This document shows, one piece after another, positions 35,382 through 44,125 of a stretch of DNA of 64,000 nucleotides. Each line of letters starts with the position of its first letter. The stretch's first letter is position 1. This DNA comes from an uncultured Eubacterium sp. GTDB lineage: Bacteria; Bacillota; Clostridia; Oscillospirales; Acutalibacteraceae. The stretch spans positions 1 to 64,000 of the forward strand of contig CAJTZJ010000007.1 of NCBI GenBank assembly GCA_910583925.1, given 5' to 3'. Both the position numbers and the translations under genes were made by a program. The notes under the pieces were generated by a model. The model was not told the DNA's origin and searched no databases. It saw only the letters and a list, made by a program, of their open reading frames with translations.

Positions 35382-36061
35382 TCTAAAATATACCCCATTT
35401 TACGAACTGTTTTAATAATTTGCGGTTCATCCGAATTATCCTCAATTTTATCACGAAGCCTTTTAATATAAACGGTAAGTGTATTATCATTGACAAAAAT
35501 ACCATCAATATCCCAGATATTTTCAAGAAGCTGATTTCTTGAAAGAACTCTGCCTTTATTATTTACCAGGATAAGCAAAAGCCGGTATTCCATAGCTGTA
35601 AGCACTACCTCTGCCCCATTTTTATAAACCTTTGCTTCGTTTGTATTAATTTTAAGTCCGTGAAGCTCAATAATTCCGCTTTTGCCTGCTTCACTGTTGT
35701 ATCTTCTGAGCACACTTCGGATTCTTGCCATAAGCTCATTTACACGAAACGGCTTTGAAATATAATCATCAGCGCCCAAATCAAAGCCCATAACAACATT
35801 AACCTCATCATCAAAAGCAGTTAAAAAGATAACCGGCAAATCCCCTTTTTCCTTAATTGCCTTGCAAACATCATAGCCGCTACCATCCGGCAGAGTCAAA
35901 TCAAGAAGATATAAATCAAACGCTTCCTTACCTATAGCTGCCAAAGCCTCCGAAACCGTTTTGGAATGAGCTGTTTCATAGCCCTCTTTATGTAAGGAAT
36001 ATTCAAGCCCCATTGCAATTGAAGCATCATCTTCAAGAAGAAATATTTTCATATTTTTCAC
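35378..36061 (-). CDS. OmpR-family response regulator (YxdJ/BceR-like)
   Basis: A 227-aa regulator. The receiver domain has D-D near the N-terminus (LLEDDASIAMGLEY), phospho-Asp in LLDLTLPDGSG, and a conserved K in ISKPFRVNEL. A winged-helix output domain follows (AMEYRLLLILVNNKGRVLSRNQLLENIW). First gene of the regulator-kinase operon; boxes at 36126 and 34265 are its likely targets. Confidence 0.9.
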   Translation of the reverse strand: MKNMKIFLLEDDASIAMGLEYSLHKEGYETAHSKTVSEALAAIGKEAFDLYLLDLTLPDGSGYDVCKAIKEKGDLPVIFLTAFDDEVNVVMGFDLGADDYISKPFRVNELMARIRSVLRRYNSEAGKSGIIELHGLKINTNEAKVYKNGAEVVLTAMEYRLLLILVNNKGRVLSRNQLLENIWDIDGIFVNDNTLTVYIKRLRDKIEDNSDEPQIIKTVRKMGYILE

Positions 36062-36125
36062 CTCTGGATAAAACCAAGCTTATTTTTAATATATTTTATT
36101 TTAACATATTTTTCAGAATAATAAA

Positions 36126-36139
36126 TTACTATTTTGTAA
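36126..36139. promoter_or_regulatory. Box upstream of the response regulator operon
   Basis: TTACTATTTTGTAA, the partner of the box at 34265-34278, one base different. Confidence 0.5.
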
Positions 36140-36160
36140 TAAATGAAATAAAACAAAAAA

Positions 36161-36189
36161 AGGAATAACTCCCGTAAAGAGTTATTCCG
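36161..36189 (-). terminator. Intrinsic terminator of mazF
   Basis: GGAATAACTC / GAGTTATTCC with a 7-nt loop, followed on the minus strand by TTTTTTTG. Confidence 0.85.
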
Positions 36190-36191
36190 TA

Positions 36192-36533
36192 TCAAAGCCC
36201 GAAGGAAACAGAAAGGGCTTCGTTTACCTTGCCCATATCACCGCCGTCAAGAGCACCCATTTTTTCACGCAGCCTGCGCTTATCAATCGTCCGCACCTGT
36301 TCAAGAAGCACAACACTGTCTTTTGCTAATCCGCAGTTTCTTGCGTCCACCTCTATATGAGTAGGCAGGCTGGTTTTATCACGCTGGCTGGTTATCGCCG
36401 CTGCAATAACAGTTGGCGAAAATCGGTTTCCAACATCATTCTGAACAATAAGAACAGGTCTTACACCACCCTGTTCCGAGCCGACAACGGGGCTTAAATC
36501 TGCATAATATATATCTCCGCGCTTAACTGTCAT
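36192..36533 (-). CDS. MazF/EndoA-type mRNA endoribonuclease
   Basis: A 113-aa PemK/MazF-fold RNase close to Bacillus EndoA: KRGDIYYADLSPVVGSEQGG, RPVLIVQND, the conserved TVIAAAITSQ, and LLEQVRTIDKRRL. It would cleave mRNA at specific short sequences. No antitoxin (EndoAI/MazE) is found upstream or downstream; the region 36534-36713 has no reading frame of suitable size. It ends in its own terminator. The antitoxin is either elsewhere or absent. Confidence 0.88.
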   Translation of the reverse strand: MTVKRGDIYYADLSPVVGSEQGGVRPVLIVQNDVGNRFSPTVIAAAITSQRDKTSLPTHIEVDARNCGLAKDSVVLLEQVRTIDKRRLREKMGALDGGDMGKVNEALSVSFGL

Positions 36534-36665
36534 ACTGTAATCACCTTCGCTTTTTCTTTCATTTTTATTTTTACCATACAGAATAATTTTTAAACATCAT
36601 ATTCCATTATATGTATAAAAAAATTTTTCTCTTATCATAAAAATGCAAGAAACGCCATAAAACGA

Positions 36666-36692
36666 ACATACTTTGAAATCAAGCATAGAATA
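36666..36692 (+). promoter_or_regulatory. Possible mother-cell (sigma-E/K-like) promoter of cotJAB
   Basis: CATAGAATA (36684-36692) fits the sigma-K -10 form CATANNNTA, with AC 16 bp upstream (36666-36667). A weaker sigma-E reading is also possible. Location, 22 bp before the cotJA start, agrees with spore-coat expression. Confidence 0.4.
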
Positions 36693-36713
36693 ATGGGAAA
36701 GGAGATTTAATTT

Positions 36714-36926
36714 ATGGAAAAATATGTTGATATGTTTAATCCGTCTTTTTTAAATAAAAAAAGTCATGTTTTGCCTCCTCTTCCAGCCGATGCAACGGTT
36801 ACAATGGCGTATATTCCGTTTCAGCAGCAGCCGGTAACATACGAAGAAGAAAAGCACGCCTTGTTTGAAGGCACTCTTTTTCCGGAGCTTAACAAACCAT
36901 TCACAGGAAAGGGAACTTTGCTATGA
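36714..36926 (+). CDS. cotJA: Spore coat protein CotJA
   Basis: A 70-aa protein of the CotJA family with proline-rich LPPLPADATVTMAYIPFQQ and a C-terminal HALFEGTLFPELNKPF. It is a coat-associated protein in the mother cell. AAGGAG precedes the ATG, and the gene overlaps cotJB by 4 bp. The usual third gene, cotJC, is missing here; a truncated cotJC lies at 60768. Confidence 0.9.
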   Translation: MEKYVDMFNPSFLNKKSHVLPPLPADATVTMAYIPFQQQPVTYEEEKHALFEGTLFPELNKPFTGKGTLL

Positions 36927-37171
36927 ACAGAGAACAAATGCTATTAAGAGTATCTTCTGCCCAGTTTGCAATGTGGGAAATGAGAGTTTATATGGATACT
37001 CATCTTGATAACGAAGAAGCAAAAAAGCTTTATCAGAAATATCTTCGACAGTATGAAGAATTAAAGGCAGAATTTGAAGAAAACTTCGGACCGTTGACCC
37101 TTGGCGAAAACAACAGCGATGAATGGCTTAAAGATCCTTGGCCATGGGATGCACAATGTGATAAAGATTAA
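36923..37171 (+). CDS. cotJB: Spore coat protein CotJB
   Basis: An 82-aa CotJB-family protein: NREQMLLRVSSAQFAMWEMRVYMDTH, then a long helix and the typical ending DEWLKDPWPWD. It is coupled to cotJA by overlapping stop/start codons and followed by a terminator instead of cotJC. Confidence 0.9.
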   Translation: MNREQMLLRVSSAQFAMWEMRVYMDTHLDNEEAKKLYQKYLRQYEELKAEFEENFGPLTLGENNSDEWLKDPWPWDAQCDKD

Positions 37172-37176
37172 AAAAA

Positions 37177-37200
37177 GGAGAGGCAGCATCCTCTCCGCTT
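37177..37200 (+). terminator. Terminator of cotJAB
   Basis: GGAGAGG / CCTCTCC stem with a 6-nt loop and GCTTTTAATTTTTTT after it. Confidence 0.8.
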
Positions 37201-37659
37201 TTAATTTTTTTCTGTTTTCTTTTTTGCAAAAATGATAAACTTACTGAAAAAATAATTCAGTATCACAACAAGTACTGCCAGCAAAAGCTTTGCAATCAGT
37301 TTTCCCGAAAAATCAAAACCAAAAACCATAAATGAAAACCTGTCAAATCCCATTTTTTCAACAAAGAGCCAGAGACCGCCCTCCTCAACAAGCAAACTGA
37401 AAACTCTTGCAAGGAAGAATTCGGGAATTTCTTTTATAACTGTTTTCAATTTCCAGCTCTTCGACTCAAATACCCAAAGCTTATTTGTTACATAAGCAAA
37501 AACAACAGCAATAAACCACGCAACAGCATTGTTAACAAGATAGGCTTCTTCTCCTATTGCTTTATTCAAAATCCAAAAAGCAATAAAATTTACAAGCGTT
37601 GTCAAGCCGCCGAACAGAACATACAGAAACAGTTCCTTATATTTTTCTTTAATCTTCAT
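37201..37659 (-). CDS. GtrA-like flippase-type membrane protein
   Basis: A 152-aa protein with four membrane helices and the GtrA-family start YVLFGGLTTLVNFIAFWIL and middle NNAVAWFIAVVFAYVTNKLWVFES. It is paired with the glycosyltransferase upstream, overlapping it by 11 bp. The pair is expected to make and translocate an undecaprenyl-phosphate sugar. Confidence 0.87.
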   Translation of the reverse strand: MKIKEKYKELFLYVLFGGLTTLVNFIAFWILNKAIGEEAYLVNNAVAWFIAVVFAYVTNKLWVFESKSWKLKTVIKEIPEFFLARVFSLLVEEGGLWLFVEKMGFDRFSFMVFGFDFSGKLIAKLLLAVLVVILNYFFSKFIIFAKKKTEKN

Positions 37660-38593
37660 TTTTTTTACCCAAATGCTCTTTTAAAATATAAATCGGTCTG
37701 TTTTTAACCTGAACATAAATCTTTGAAATATATTCTCCAAGTATACCAAGGCTGAAAAGCTGCAGTCCACCAAGAAACAGGACAAGAACAACAATCGTTG
37801 CATAACCCGGAACATCAATTCCGAATGCCAGTTTTTTTATAATAACAAAAATAAGATAAAGAACAGAAAGAACAGATGAAATAAAACCAACATATGCTGC
37901 AAGTTTCAGCGGAAAGGTAGAAAAGGAAATAATACCTTCAAAAGCATATTTAAAAAGCTTTCTTGTACTCCACTTTGATTCTCCGCTTTCTCTTTCTTCC
38001 GCATTATACGGTATATACTCTGTATTAAAACCAACCCAACTTAAAATGCCTTTTGAAAAGCGATGATATTCCGTCATTTCCAATACGGCATCTACCATAT
38101 TTCTTTTCATCAATCGAAAATCAGAAGCACCGCTTACAAAATCAACCTCCGTAACCTTATTTATAATTCTGTAAAAGGCATTTTTAAGAGATATCATCAG
38201 CTTACTTTCCTTGCGTTTTTCCTGATAAGCAGCTACACAATCCAGCTCCTCATTATTGTTTATCGTATCAAGCATCCGAAGAACAACTTCGGGTCTTTGC
38301 TGCAAATCAGCATCAATTATGCAGACCATATCTCCGTTTGCAGCCTGAAGCCCTGCATAAATTGCAGCCTCCTTGCCGAAATTTCTGCTGAAAGAAAGAA
38401 CCTGAATACAATTCTTCTTGTTTTCTTCATATAGCTTTTTTAAACAGACACCGGTTTTATCCCTGCTGCCGTCATTAACAAAAACAAATTCATATTCAAA
38501 GCCTTTACCATCAAAAACCCTGTTCGTTTCGGAAAAGAATTTTTCAACATTGCCCTCTTCATTATAACAGGGTACAACAAGAGAAAGAAACAT
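37649..38593 (-). CDS. GtrB/DPM1-like glycosyltransferase
   Basis: A 314-aa GT2 enzyme. The N-terminal catalytic domain has SLVVPCYNEEGNVE, FVNDGSRDKT, and IDADLQQRPE (metal-binding D-x-D). Two C-terminal membrane helices (VGFISSVLSVLYLIFVIIK and VVLVLFLGGLQLFSLGILG) anchor it. It makes a polyprenyl-phosphate sugar. The overlap with gtrA supports a two-gene system. Confidence 0.92.
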   Translation of the reverse strand: MFLSLVVPCYNEEGNVEKFFSETNRVFDGKGFEYEFVFVNDGSRDKTGVCLKKLYEENKKNCIQVLSFSRNFGKEAAIYAGLQAANGDMVCIIDADLQQRPEVVLRMLDTINNNEELDCVAAYQEKRKESKLMISLKNAFYRIINKVTEVDFVSGASDFRLMKRNMVDAVLEMTEYHRFSKGILSWVGFNTEYIPYNAEERESGESKWSTRKLFKYAFEGIISFSTFPLKLAAYVGFISSVLSVLYLIFVIIKKLAFGIDVPGYATIVVLVLFLGGLQLFSLGILGEYISKIYVQVKNRPIYILKEHLGKKNED

Positions 38594-38776
38594 AAACTAC
38601 CTCTGTATTTTACTTCCGTAATTAGGTTGGTCGCAGCCAATCATTTTCAAATATATAGTTTACCATTTGAAATATAATAATTCAAGATTATTACCTAAAT
38701 TTTGCAAAAGAGTTTACGGCAATTTGAATTTGTGGTATTCTATACTTGCATTCTAATTTGAAAACGGAGAAATTTC

Positions 38777-39487
38777 ATGATATATATACTGATTGCCGCT
38801 ATCATACTGCTTGGTGCGTTTATCGTTTTAATTGCTTTAAATCATTTTGGATTTATAGAAAGCTATCATCCGATGAAAAAAGCAAAGGATGGACAGATTA
38901 AGGTTGCCTGTGTCGGCGACAGCATAACATACGGCTGCACCGTTAAAAACCGAAGCAAAAACAACTACCCTGCTGTTCTCGGCAGAATGCTCGGAGATAA
39001 ATATTGCGTTAACAACTTTGGTTACACCAACAGAACAGCAATTAAGGATGCTGATTATCCATACACCAAAGAAAGACTGTATCAGCAGAGTCTTGATTTC
39101 AAACCCGATGTAGTTGTTATTATGCTTGGTTCCAATGATACTAAAAAAATCAATTGGAATAAAGAAAAATTCACAAAAGATTATTGTGAAATACTGGACA
39201 GCTACTTAAATTCAGCATTAAAGCCTGAAGTTTATCTTCTTGTTCCCACTCCGTTCTTTGAGATTCGAGGAAAGGTAATGTGGCAGTTAAGAAAAGACAT
39301 CATGATTCATGAGGTATACCCTGCCATTAAGAAAATTGCATCCGACAAAAGCATTCATCTGATAGATATGAGCAAAGCTTTTGAAAACAGAAGGGAGCTG
39401 TTTTCTGACGGAGTTCATCCAAACAGCAAGGGAAGCAAAAAATTTGCTGAAATTGTATTTGAATCAATAAAACAATCTGTAAAGTAA
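38777..39487 (+). CDS. Membrane-anchored SGNH/GDSL hydrolase
   Basis: A 236-aa esterase-like protein. One N-terminal helix (ILIAAIILLGAFIVLIAL) precedes the SGNH blocks: VACVGDSITYG (Ser), VVIMLGSNDT (Gly/Asn) and DGVHPNSKG (Asp-His). It acts outside the cell on ester groups, perhaps acetylated glycans (inference). Monocistronic with a terminator. Confidence 0.85.
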   Translation: MIYILIAAIILLGAFIVLIALNHFGFIESYHPMKKAKDGQIKVACVGDSITYGCTVKNRSKNNYPAVLGRMLGDKYCVNNFGYTNRTAIKDADYPYTKERLYQQSLDFKPDVVVIMLGSNDTKKINWNKEKFTKDYCEILDSYLNSALKPEVYLLVPTPFFEIRGKVMWQLRKDIMIHEVYPAIKKIASDKSIHLIDMSKAFENRRELFSDGVHPNSKGSKKFAEIVFESIKQSVK

Positions 39488-39516
39488 AAAGCCTTTCCAT
39501 ATGGAAAGGCTTTTTT
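39486..39516 (+). terminator. Terminator after the SGNH gene (twin copy 1)
   Basis: AAAAAGCCTTTCC / GGAAAGGCTTTTT stem with an ATAT centre. An almost identical element lies at 40093-40123. It is bidirectional and also ends the convergent amidase-like gene. Confidence 0.85.
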
Positions 39517-39998
39517 TACCACACATGAATTGCTGTTATATGAAGTCCGAAAGGTCTGGCAGAAGTATAAAGACTCAGCGGTATCATATACGCATCTCTT
39601 GTATGAGCAGCAATCAATGGCTCTCCGTTTTCAAAGCCGGTTACAAGCAAAGTATGATAAAACTCACTGCCATTATGAAGCTGAATAAAATCTCCTGTTT
39701 CAAGTCTGCTGATATCTTCACTTACAGCAACAGGACCAACACTGTTATTGGTTGTTATAAAATTATGAAAATACTGCGCACCGCTCCATGCGGCTGCCCT
39801 GTCGTCAGAATTTATATAGTACCACCCTGTATCTTTCGTATAATTCATAACATCACATCCGGCAAAAAGACATTGCGATGCAAAATTTGTGCAATCCCCG
39901 CCCACTCCGTCAAAATCATAATAGGCAGGATTTCTGTTCATAGCCCACTTTTTTGCATATTCAATAGTGTTATTTCTATTATATTGTACGGTTCTCAT
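39516..39998 (-). CDS. Amidase_6-type cell-wall amidase-like protein
   Basis: A 160-aa NlpC/P60-like domain protein with the family layout: RNNTIEYAKKWAMNRNPAYYDF, then Cys in GGDCTNFASQCLF, and His in EFYHTLLVTG. No signal peptide is seen. The ATG at 39996-39998 follows GAGGGG. The role may be peptidoglycan or peptide hydrolysis; homologues often lie near spore genes. Substrate unknown. Confidence 0.78.
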   Translation of the reverse strand: MRTVQYNRNNTIEYAKKWAMNRNPAYYDFDGVGGDCTNFASQCLFAGCDVMNYTKDTGWYYINSDDRAAAWSGAQYFHNFITTNNSVGPVAVSEDISRLETGDFIQLHNGSEFYHTLLVTGFENGEPLIAAHTRDAYMIPLSLYTSARPFGLHITAIHVW

Positions 39999-40092
39999 AT
40001 CATCCCCTCTTTCTGCATTCATTATATGCAACCGGGAAGCACAGTATTAATATAAATCTATCCGTTTTTTGTTTAAATCTTTAGTGTAAAGT

Positions 40093-40123
40093 TAAAAGCC
40101 TTTCCATATGGAAAGGCTTTTTT
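40093..40123 (-). terminator. Terminator after the fucosidase gene (twin copy 2)
   Basis: Same stem as 39486-39516 (AAAAGCCTTTCC / GGAAAGGCTTTT), with flanking bases GTAAAGT also shared. It serves the fucosidase gene. Confidence 0.8.
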
Positions 40124-40128
40124 ATCAT

Positions 40129-41481
40129 TTATGGTCTGTATGCACCTGTTTTACAAACTTCAATTTGTTTAATATAAGGCTCTTTTCTACATTCCTCAAT
40201 AACCAATTTTAATGTATCCGTTTCAACAGGCTTCTCCAAAATTGCAATTTTGGAGAAGCCGACAACTGTTCCGTTATAAACACATTCATTACCGGCATAT
40301 ATACTGAATTTTTCTATACGCTGTGATTTGGTTGTATCCTCGGAAAAACGAATTCTATCTACGGATTGCTTTTCAAACGATATGTTAACAGCCATTTTGT
40401 CATCAGACACTGTATAACTGCTTTCAATAACGCAATCATCCTCTTTTTTCAGCCATGCCCCCATTTCCTTTAAACGGCGGACATCTCTTTTGGAAAACTG
40501 CCCTTTTCTGTTTGGAGGAATATTGAGAATAAGCAGGCAATTGCTTCCGACAGAGCCGTAATATATATTCATTAATTTATGAAGCGATTTCAGAGTCAGG
40601 GTCTGAAAAGGATGGTAATACCAGCCCAGCCTGATTGAAACATCAACCTCGGCGGGATACCACATAAATTCATCATAATTTGCAAGAAATTTCCTTGAAC
40701 CCATATCCTTTATCATAACATCCTGGCAGCGCTTCTGGAATTTCTTCATATCATCATCCTGCTGACAGTTTTCAGCAATATTCTGCAGTTCATACTGAAA
40801 TTTCGGAACAACATTCCACTCACTTTCCCTTGCCTTTCCGCTTTCATTTCCTACCCAGCGGACATCGGGAGCACAGCCAGACATTACAATATTCGGCTGC
40901 AACTTAACGGCAGTTGACCAAATTCTTTCAAAATCATACTTCTGCTTTGGCATACCATCAGCCGATGAACCGCAGGCACCATCCAACCAGAGCATAAAGA
41001 TTTCGCCATAATTTGTTAAAAGCTCCGTCAGCTGCTCTATGTAAAAATCATTATATGCATCCGTTGAATAAAGGGGGCTGTTTCTGTCCCACGGAGAAAG
41101 ATAAACGCCGAATTTAAGCCCATATTTTTTACAGGATTCGGCAACCTCACGAACAACATCGCCCTTACCGTTTTTATACGGACTGTTTCTTATGCAATGC
41201 TCCGTTGTTTTTGTTTGCCAAAGGCAAAATCCGTCATGATGCTTGCAGGTTAAAACAACGCCTTTCATACCGGCTGCTTTTATTGCTTCACACCACTGAT
41301 CTGTATCCTGAGCCTTTGGATTGAAAACAGACGGGCTTTCCTTTCCGCTTCCCCATTCCTTATTTGTAAAGGTATTTACGGAATAATGCACAAAGGCATA
41401 ATACTTCATATCCTGAATAATTAACTGGCGTTCATTCGGAACGATTGAAGTATATAAATCAATCCTTTCTGCTTCTGTCAT
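40129..41481 (-). CDS. Alpha-L-fucosidase (GH29)
   Basis: A 450-aa intracellular-looking GH29 enzyme (no signal peptide). Catalytic-domain markers are YYAFVHYSVNTFTNKEWG, LTCKHHDGFCLW, YLSPWDRN and IFMLWLDGACG, where the Asp is the expected nucleophile. A C-terminal beta domain follows. It removes fucose from imported oligosaccharides. It is downstream of the transporter gene, separated by 19 bp, and is part of the fucose island. A 32-bp palindrome lies inside its coding sequence at 40229. Confidence 0.9.
   Translation of the reverse strand: MTEAERIDLYTSIVPNERQLIIQDMKYYAFVHYSVNTFTNKEWGSGKESPSVFNPKAQDTDQWCEAIKAAGMKGVVLTCKHHDGFCLWQTKTTEHCIRNSPYKNGKGDVVREVAESCKKYGLKFGVYLSPWDRNSPLYSTDAYNDFYIEQLTELLTNYGEIFMLWLDGACGSSADGMPKQKYDFERIWSTAVKLQPNIVMSGCAPDVRWVGNESGKARESEWNVVPKFQYELQNIAENCQQDDDMKKFQKRCQDVMIKDMGSRKFLANYDEFMWYPAEVDVSIRLGWYYHPFQTLTLKSLHKLMNIYYGSVGSNCLLILNIPPNRKGQFSKRDVRRLKEMGAWLKKEDDCVIESSYTVSDDKMAVNISFEKQSVDRIRFSEDTTKSQRIEKFSIYAGNECVYNGTVVGFSKIAILEKPVETDTLKLVIEECRKEPYIKQIEVCKTGAYRP
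40229..40260. repeat. 32-bp perfect palindrome inside the fucosidase gene
   Basis: CTTCTCCAAAATTG and its exact reverse complement meet at the centre between 40244 and 40245, with two further paired bases at each end. It encodes part of GFSKIAILEKP on the minus strand. Confidence 0.8.
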
Positions 41482-41500
41482 TTCTTTAAACTCCTCAGAT

Positions 41501-43945
41501 TTATTTGTTCTTTTTATCGGCTTTCTTCTGTGCCTTTTCAGCTTTAAGTTTCTCTTTCATTGCCTTTTGCTCCGCAGCAAGCTTTTCGGCTTTTTCTGCC
41601 TGTTTTTTATCAGCTTCCTCGGCACGAGCCTTAGCAGCATCATACATTGCCTTAATATCTTCATAATGCTGGTAATTTTCAGCTTGAGTAATAAGTTTTT
41701 CAGCATCAATATATGGCTTTGCAAGACGATTATAAGCAGAATTCTCGTCCGTTGCCTTTTTAATTTCAGCATCAATAATTTTCTTTTCTGCCTTAAGTTC
41801 TGCTATCCTAGATTTAATCTGGTTAACCAATACTGCATCCTTATTCTTTTTAGCTGCCGAAAGTTCCTCATTTAGCTTCGTGCGTTCTGCAAGATTATTA
41901 TCCTCACGCTCAAAAAGCTTTTCAAAAACAGAAGTATCAAATTCACTGATACGGCCTTTATACTTTTCTTCAATTTTCTTTTTACTGCTTATTCTGTTTC
42001 TTGCATTTTCTATTGAAGCAGAACGCTCTTCCTTTTCGGCTTTTGTATTTTTCGGCATTGCTTTTGCATTTTTAAGGATTCCTTCAAGCTCTTTCATAGA
42101 AATATTTGTTAATCCATTAAGTCCCGCGCTTACGATATCTTCAGCCTCTTTTAATTTATACTGCCACAAAGGCGTACTGAATTTATTGATTTCTTCCATA
42201 ACAATTTTGGAAATCTCAATATTTTCATTAAACTCTTTTGCTGCCTTTAATTCTTTTTTGGCCTTGCTTTTTTCTTCGCTTGAAGATGTATTTTTAACAG
42301 TATTCTTTAACTCATTAATATTCTTTGGCTGTGCAGAAGCATATTTATTTGCTTCCTCAATCATTTCAATTGTTGAAACAATATCCTTATCCTTAAGAAC
42401 ACCGCTTCCGTAATCTTCAAACATAGCACGAAGTTGAAGCACTTTAACAATACTGCGCTGACGAAGTTCTGTCATATCATAAAAGAAATAAGGAATAACA
42501 TTCATGATTGCACCAACAACAGAAAGAATAACGATTACAACAAATACCTCTTTAAATATATCATTGATATAAAGAACATTATAGGGCGAGTTCATTACCT
42601 CGGTCATACTTTTCCCCGTTAGATCCATAATTTCCGAAGCCCGTTCGGAAAGTACAGTTGGATTAATACCCAGACTTTCATAAACAGCAGGAACAACACT
42701 GCTTGTAGCAAGCGTAATAACCGTTCCGATAAGCCCAACGGTTGCAAACATTCCGTCAATACGCTCACCTGTTATGTACTGCTGGTAATCACGGATATCC
42801 GCATTTACAGCAGGCGTTAAAATAACGCCGAAAGAGGTCATTAAATAATTGCCGAAAAGAACAGCTGCTATAAGTACAATCATTTTAGCCGGTTCGGCCT
42901 GAACAACAGGATAAAGCAGTGCAAGAAACATGGCATTAACTATATTTGTTACAATAAGAACCTTTTTCTTACCCCATTTTCTTATAGCAAACGGAGCAGC
43001 AAGCATCCCCCACAGATTCGCATTGGAAACAATCATACTGATAATTGTATATGCTCCGGCACTTACGCCGTCATCATTATGATACTGATAACACCACTGA
43101 AGCATATTGCTATAGGTTATTTCAAGAAAGCCAACCCAGCCGGCAAGAGAAATAACCCAGAACAGCTTATTCTTGGCAACAGCACGGAAAGCATCAAAAA
43201 ACTTAATCTGAACAACATGTGTTCTTGCCTGAACAATTTTTTCCTGTGTGTTTGCATAAATATAAATTGAACAGATAACACCAATAATTGCAAAAGGCGG
43301 ATACAAAATGCGATACAGCTTCATATCATACAAATCATTATTTGTAACAGCCTGAGCAACAAGAGGAAGCAGTGCACTTGCAATAGACGGGGCAAGTGAA
43401 TAAACAACTGATTTAATTGTTAACACATCTGCTCTTTCCTGCGTATCAGGAGAAAGCACCATAATAAGATTTTCATATGAATCATAGAAAAACATATAAA
43501 AAAACTGAAAACCTATATTAAAGAAAAGAACAATTACAGCCTTAATAATCTGGCTGGAAATCTTTTCGTAAGGCACCATAACCATACCAATAATAAGCAA
43601 ACAGGCTGGCAGCGCCATTGAAAGCATATATGGTCTGTACTTGCCCTTTTTACTTCGGGCATTATCGATTATATTAGCCCTGATTGCCGTTGCAGGAAAC
43701 GATATAACAATTGAAATTACATAAATAACATACATAATCGTTGGGGAAATACCGATAGCATTTCCGATAATTACATTTGTTGTACTAAGCGTTAATTGCT
43801 GAACGCAATAGATCATAAAATACATACCGATACCGCCGAAAGAATAAGCAAATATTTCCTTAAACGGCATATATCTGCCCGGCATAGGATGTTTCCAATA
43901 AACCTTTGCATCCGAAACAGTTTTTTTAATATTACTTATATCCAA
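41501..43945 (-). CDS. GPH-family sugar:cation symporter with long coiled-coil C-terminus
   Basis: An 814-aa protein. Residues about 25-490 form the 12-helix GPH/MFS transporter of the melibiose-permease type (DNARSKKGKYRPYM loop, YQQYITGERIDGMF). About 320 further residues are Lys/Glu/Ala-rich coiled coil ending in KKADKKNK. The family is usually about 450-500 aa, so this extension is unusual. It is placed between fucI (with its own terminator) and the fucosidase. The substrate is probably fucose or a fucosyl-oligosaccharide (inference from context). Confidence 0.85.
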   Translation of the reverse strand: MDISNIKKTVSDAKVYWKHPMPGRYMPFKEIFAYSFGGIGMYFMIYCVQQLTLSTTNVIIGNAIGISPTIMYVIYVISIVISFPATAIRANIIDNARSKKGKYRPYMLSMALPACLLIIGMVMVPYEKISSQIIKAVIVLFFNIGFQFFYMFFYDSYENLIMVLSPDTQERADVLTIKSVVYSLAPSIASALLPLVAQAVTNNDLYDMKLYRILYPPFAIIGVICSIYIYANTQEKIVQARTHVVQIKFFDAFRAVAKNKLFWVISLAGWVGFLEITYSNMLQWCYQYHNDDGVSAGAYTIISMIVSNANLWGMLAAPFAIRKWGKKKVLIVTNIVNAMFLALLYPVVQAEPAKMIVLIAAVLFGNYLMTSFGVILTPAVNADIRDYQQYITGERIDGMFATVGLIGTVITLATSSVVPAVYESLGINPTVLSERASEIMDLTGKSMTEVMNSPYNVLYINDIFKEVFVVIVILSVVGAIMNVIPYFFYDMTELRQRSIVKVLQLRAMFEDYGSGVLKDKDIVSTIEMIEEANKYASAQPKNINELKNTVKNTSSSEEKSKAKKELKAAKEFNENIEISKIVMEEINKFSTPLWQYKLKEAEDIVSAGLNGLTNISMKELEGILKNAKAMPKNTKAEKEERSASIENARNRISSKKKIEEKYKGRISEFDTSVFEKLFEREDNNLAERTKLNEELSAAKKNKDAVLVNQIKSRIAELKAEKKIIDAEIKKATDENSAYNRLAKPYIDAEKLITQAENYQHYEDIKAMYDAAKARAEEADKKQAEKAEKLAAEQKAMKEKLKAEKAQKKADKKNK

Positions 43946-44078
43946 AATTTTTACCTCCTATGGAAAGTCTGATTAAGCTTTCTTTTATACAATTATATTA
44001 TAAAATGCACACATAATAAATACATAATATAGCAGAATAGATACAGAAAACGGAATATAATTAGGTCTGTGTATAAAA

Positions 44079-44106
44079 AGAGATACTGCCTAACACAGTA
44101 TCTCCG
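44079..44106 (-). terminator. Intrinsic terminator after fucI
   Basis: GAGATACTG / CAGTATCTC with a 7-nt loop, followed on the minus strand by TTTTTATA. It separates the fucAUKI transcript from the transporter/fucosidase transcript. Confidence 0.85.
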
Positions 44107-44125
44107 CTAAAATCAGTTTGATGCT

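Noticed and set aside
41567..42413. Hydrophobic plus-strand frames opposite the transporter tail
   Set aside because: Reverse reading of Lys/Glu-rich codons gives Phe/Leu/Ser-rich artefacts.
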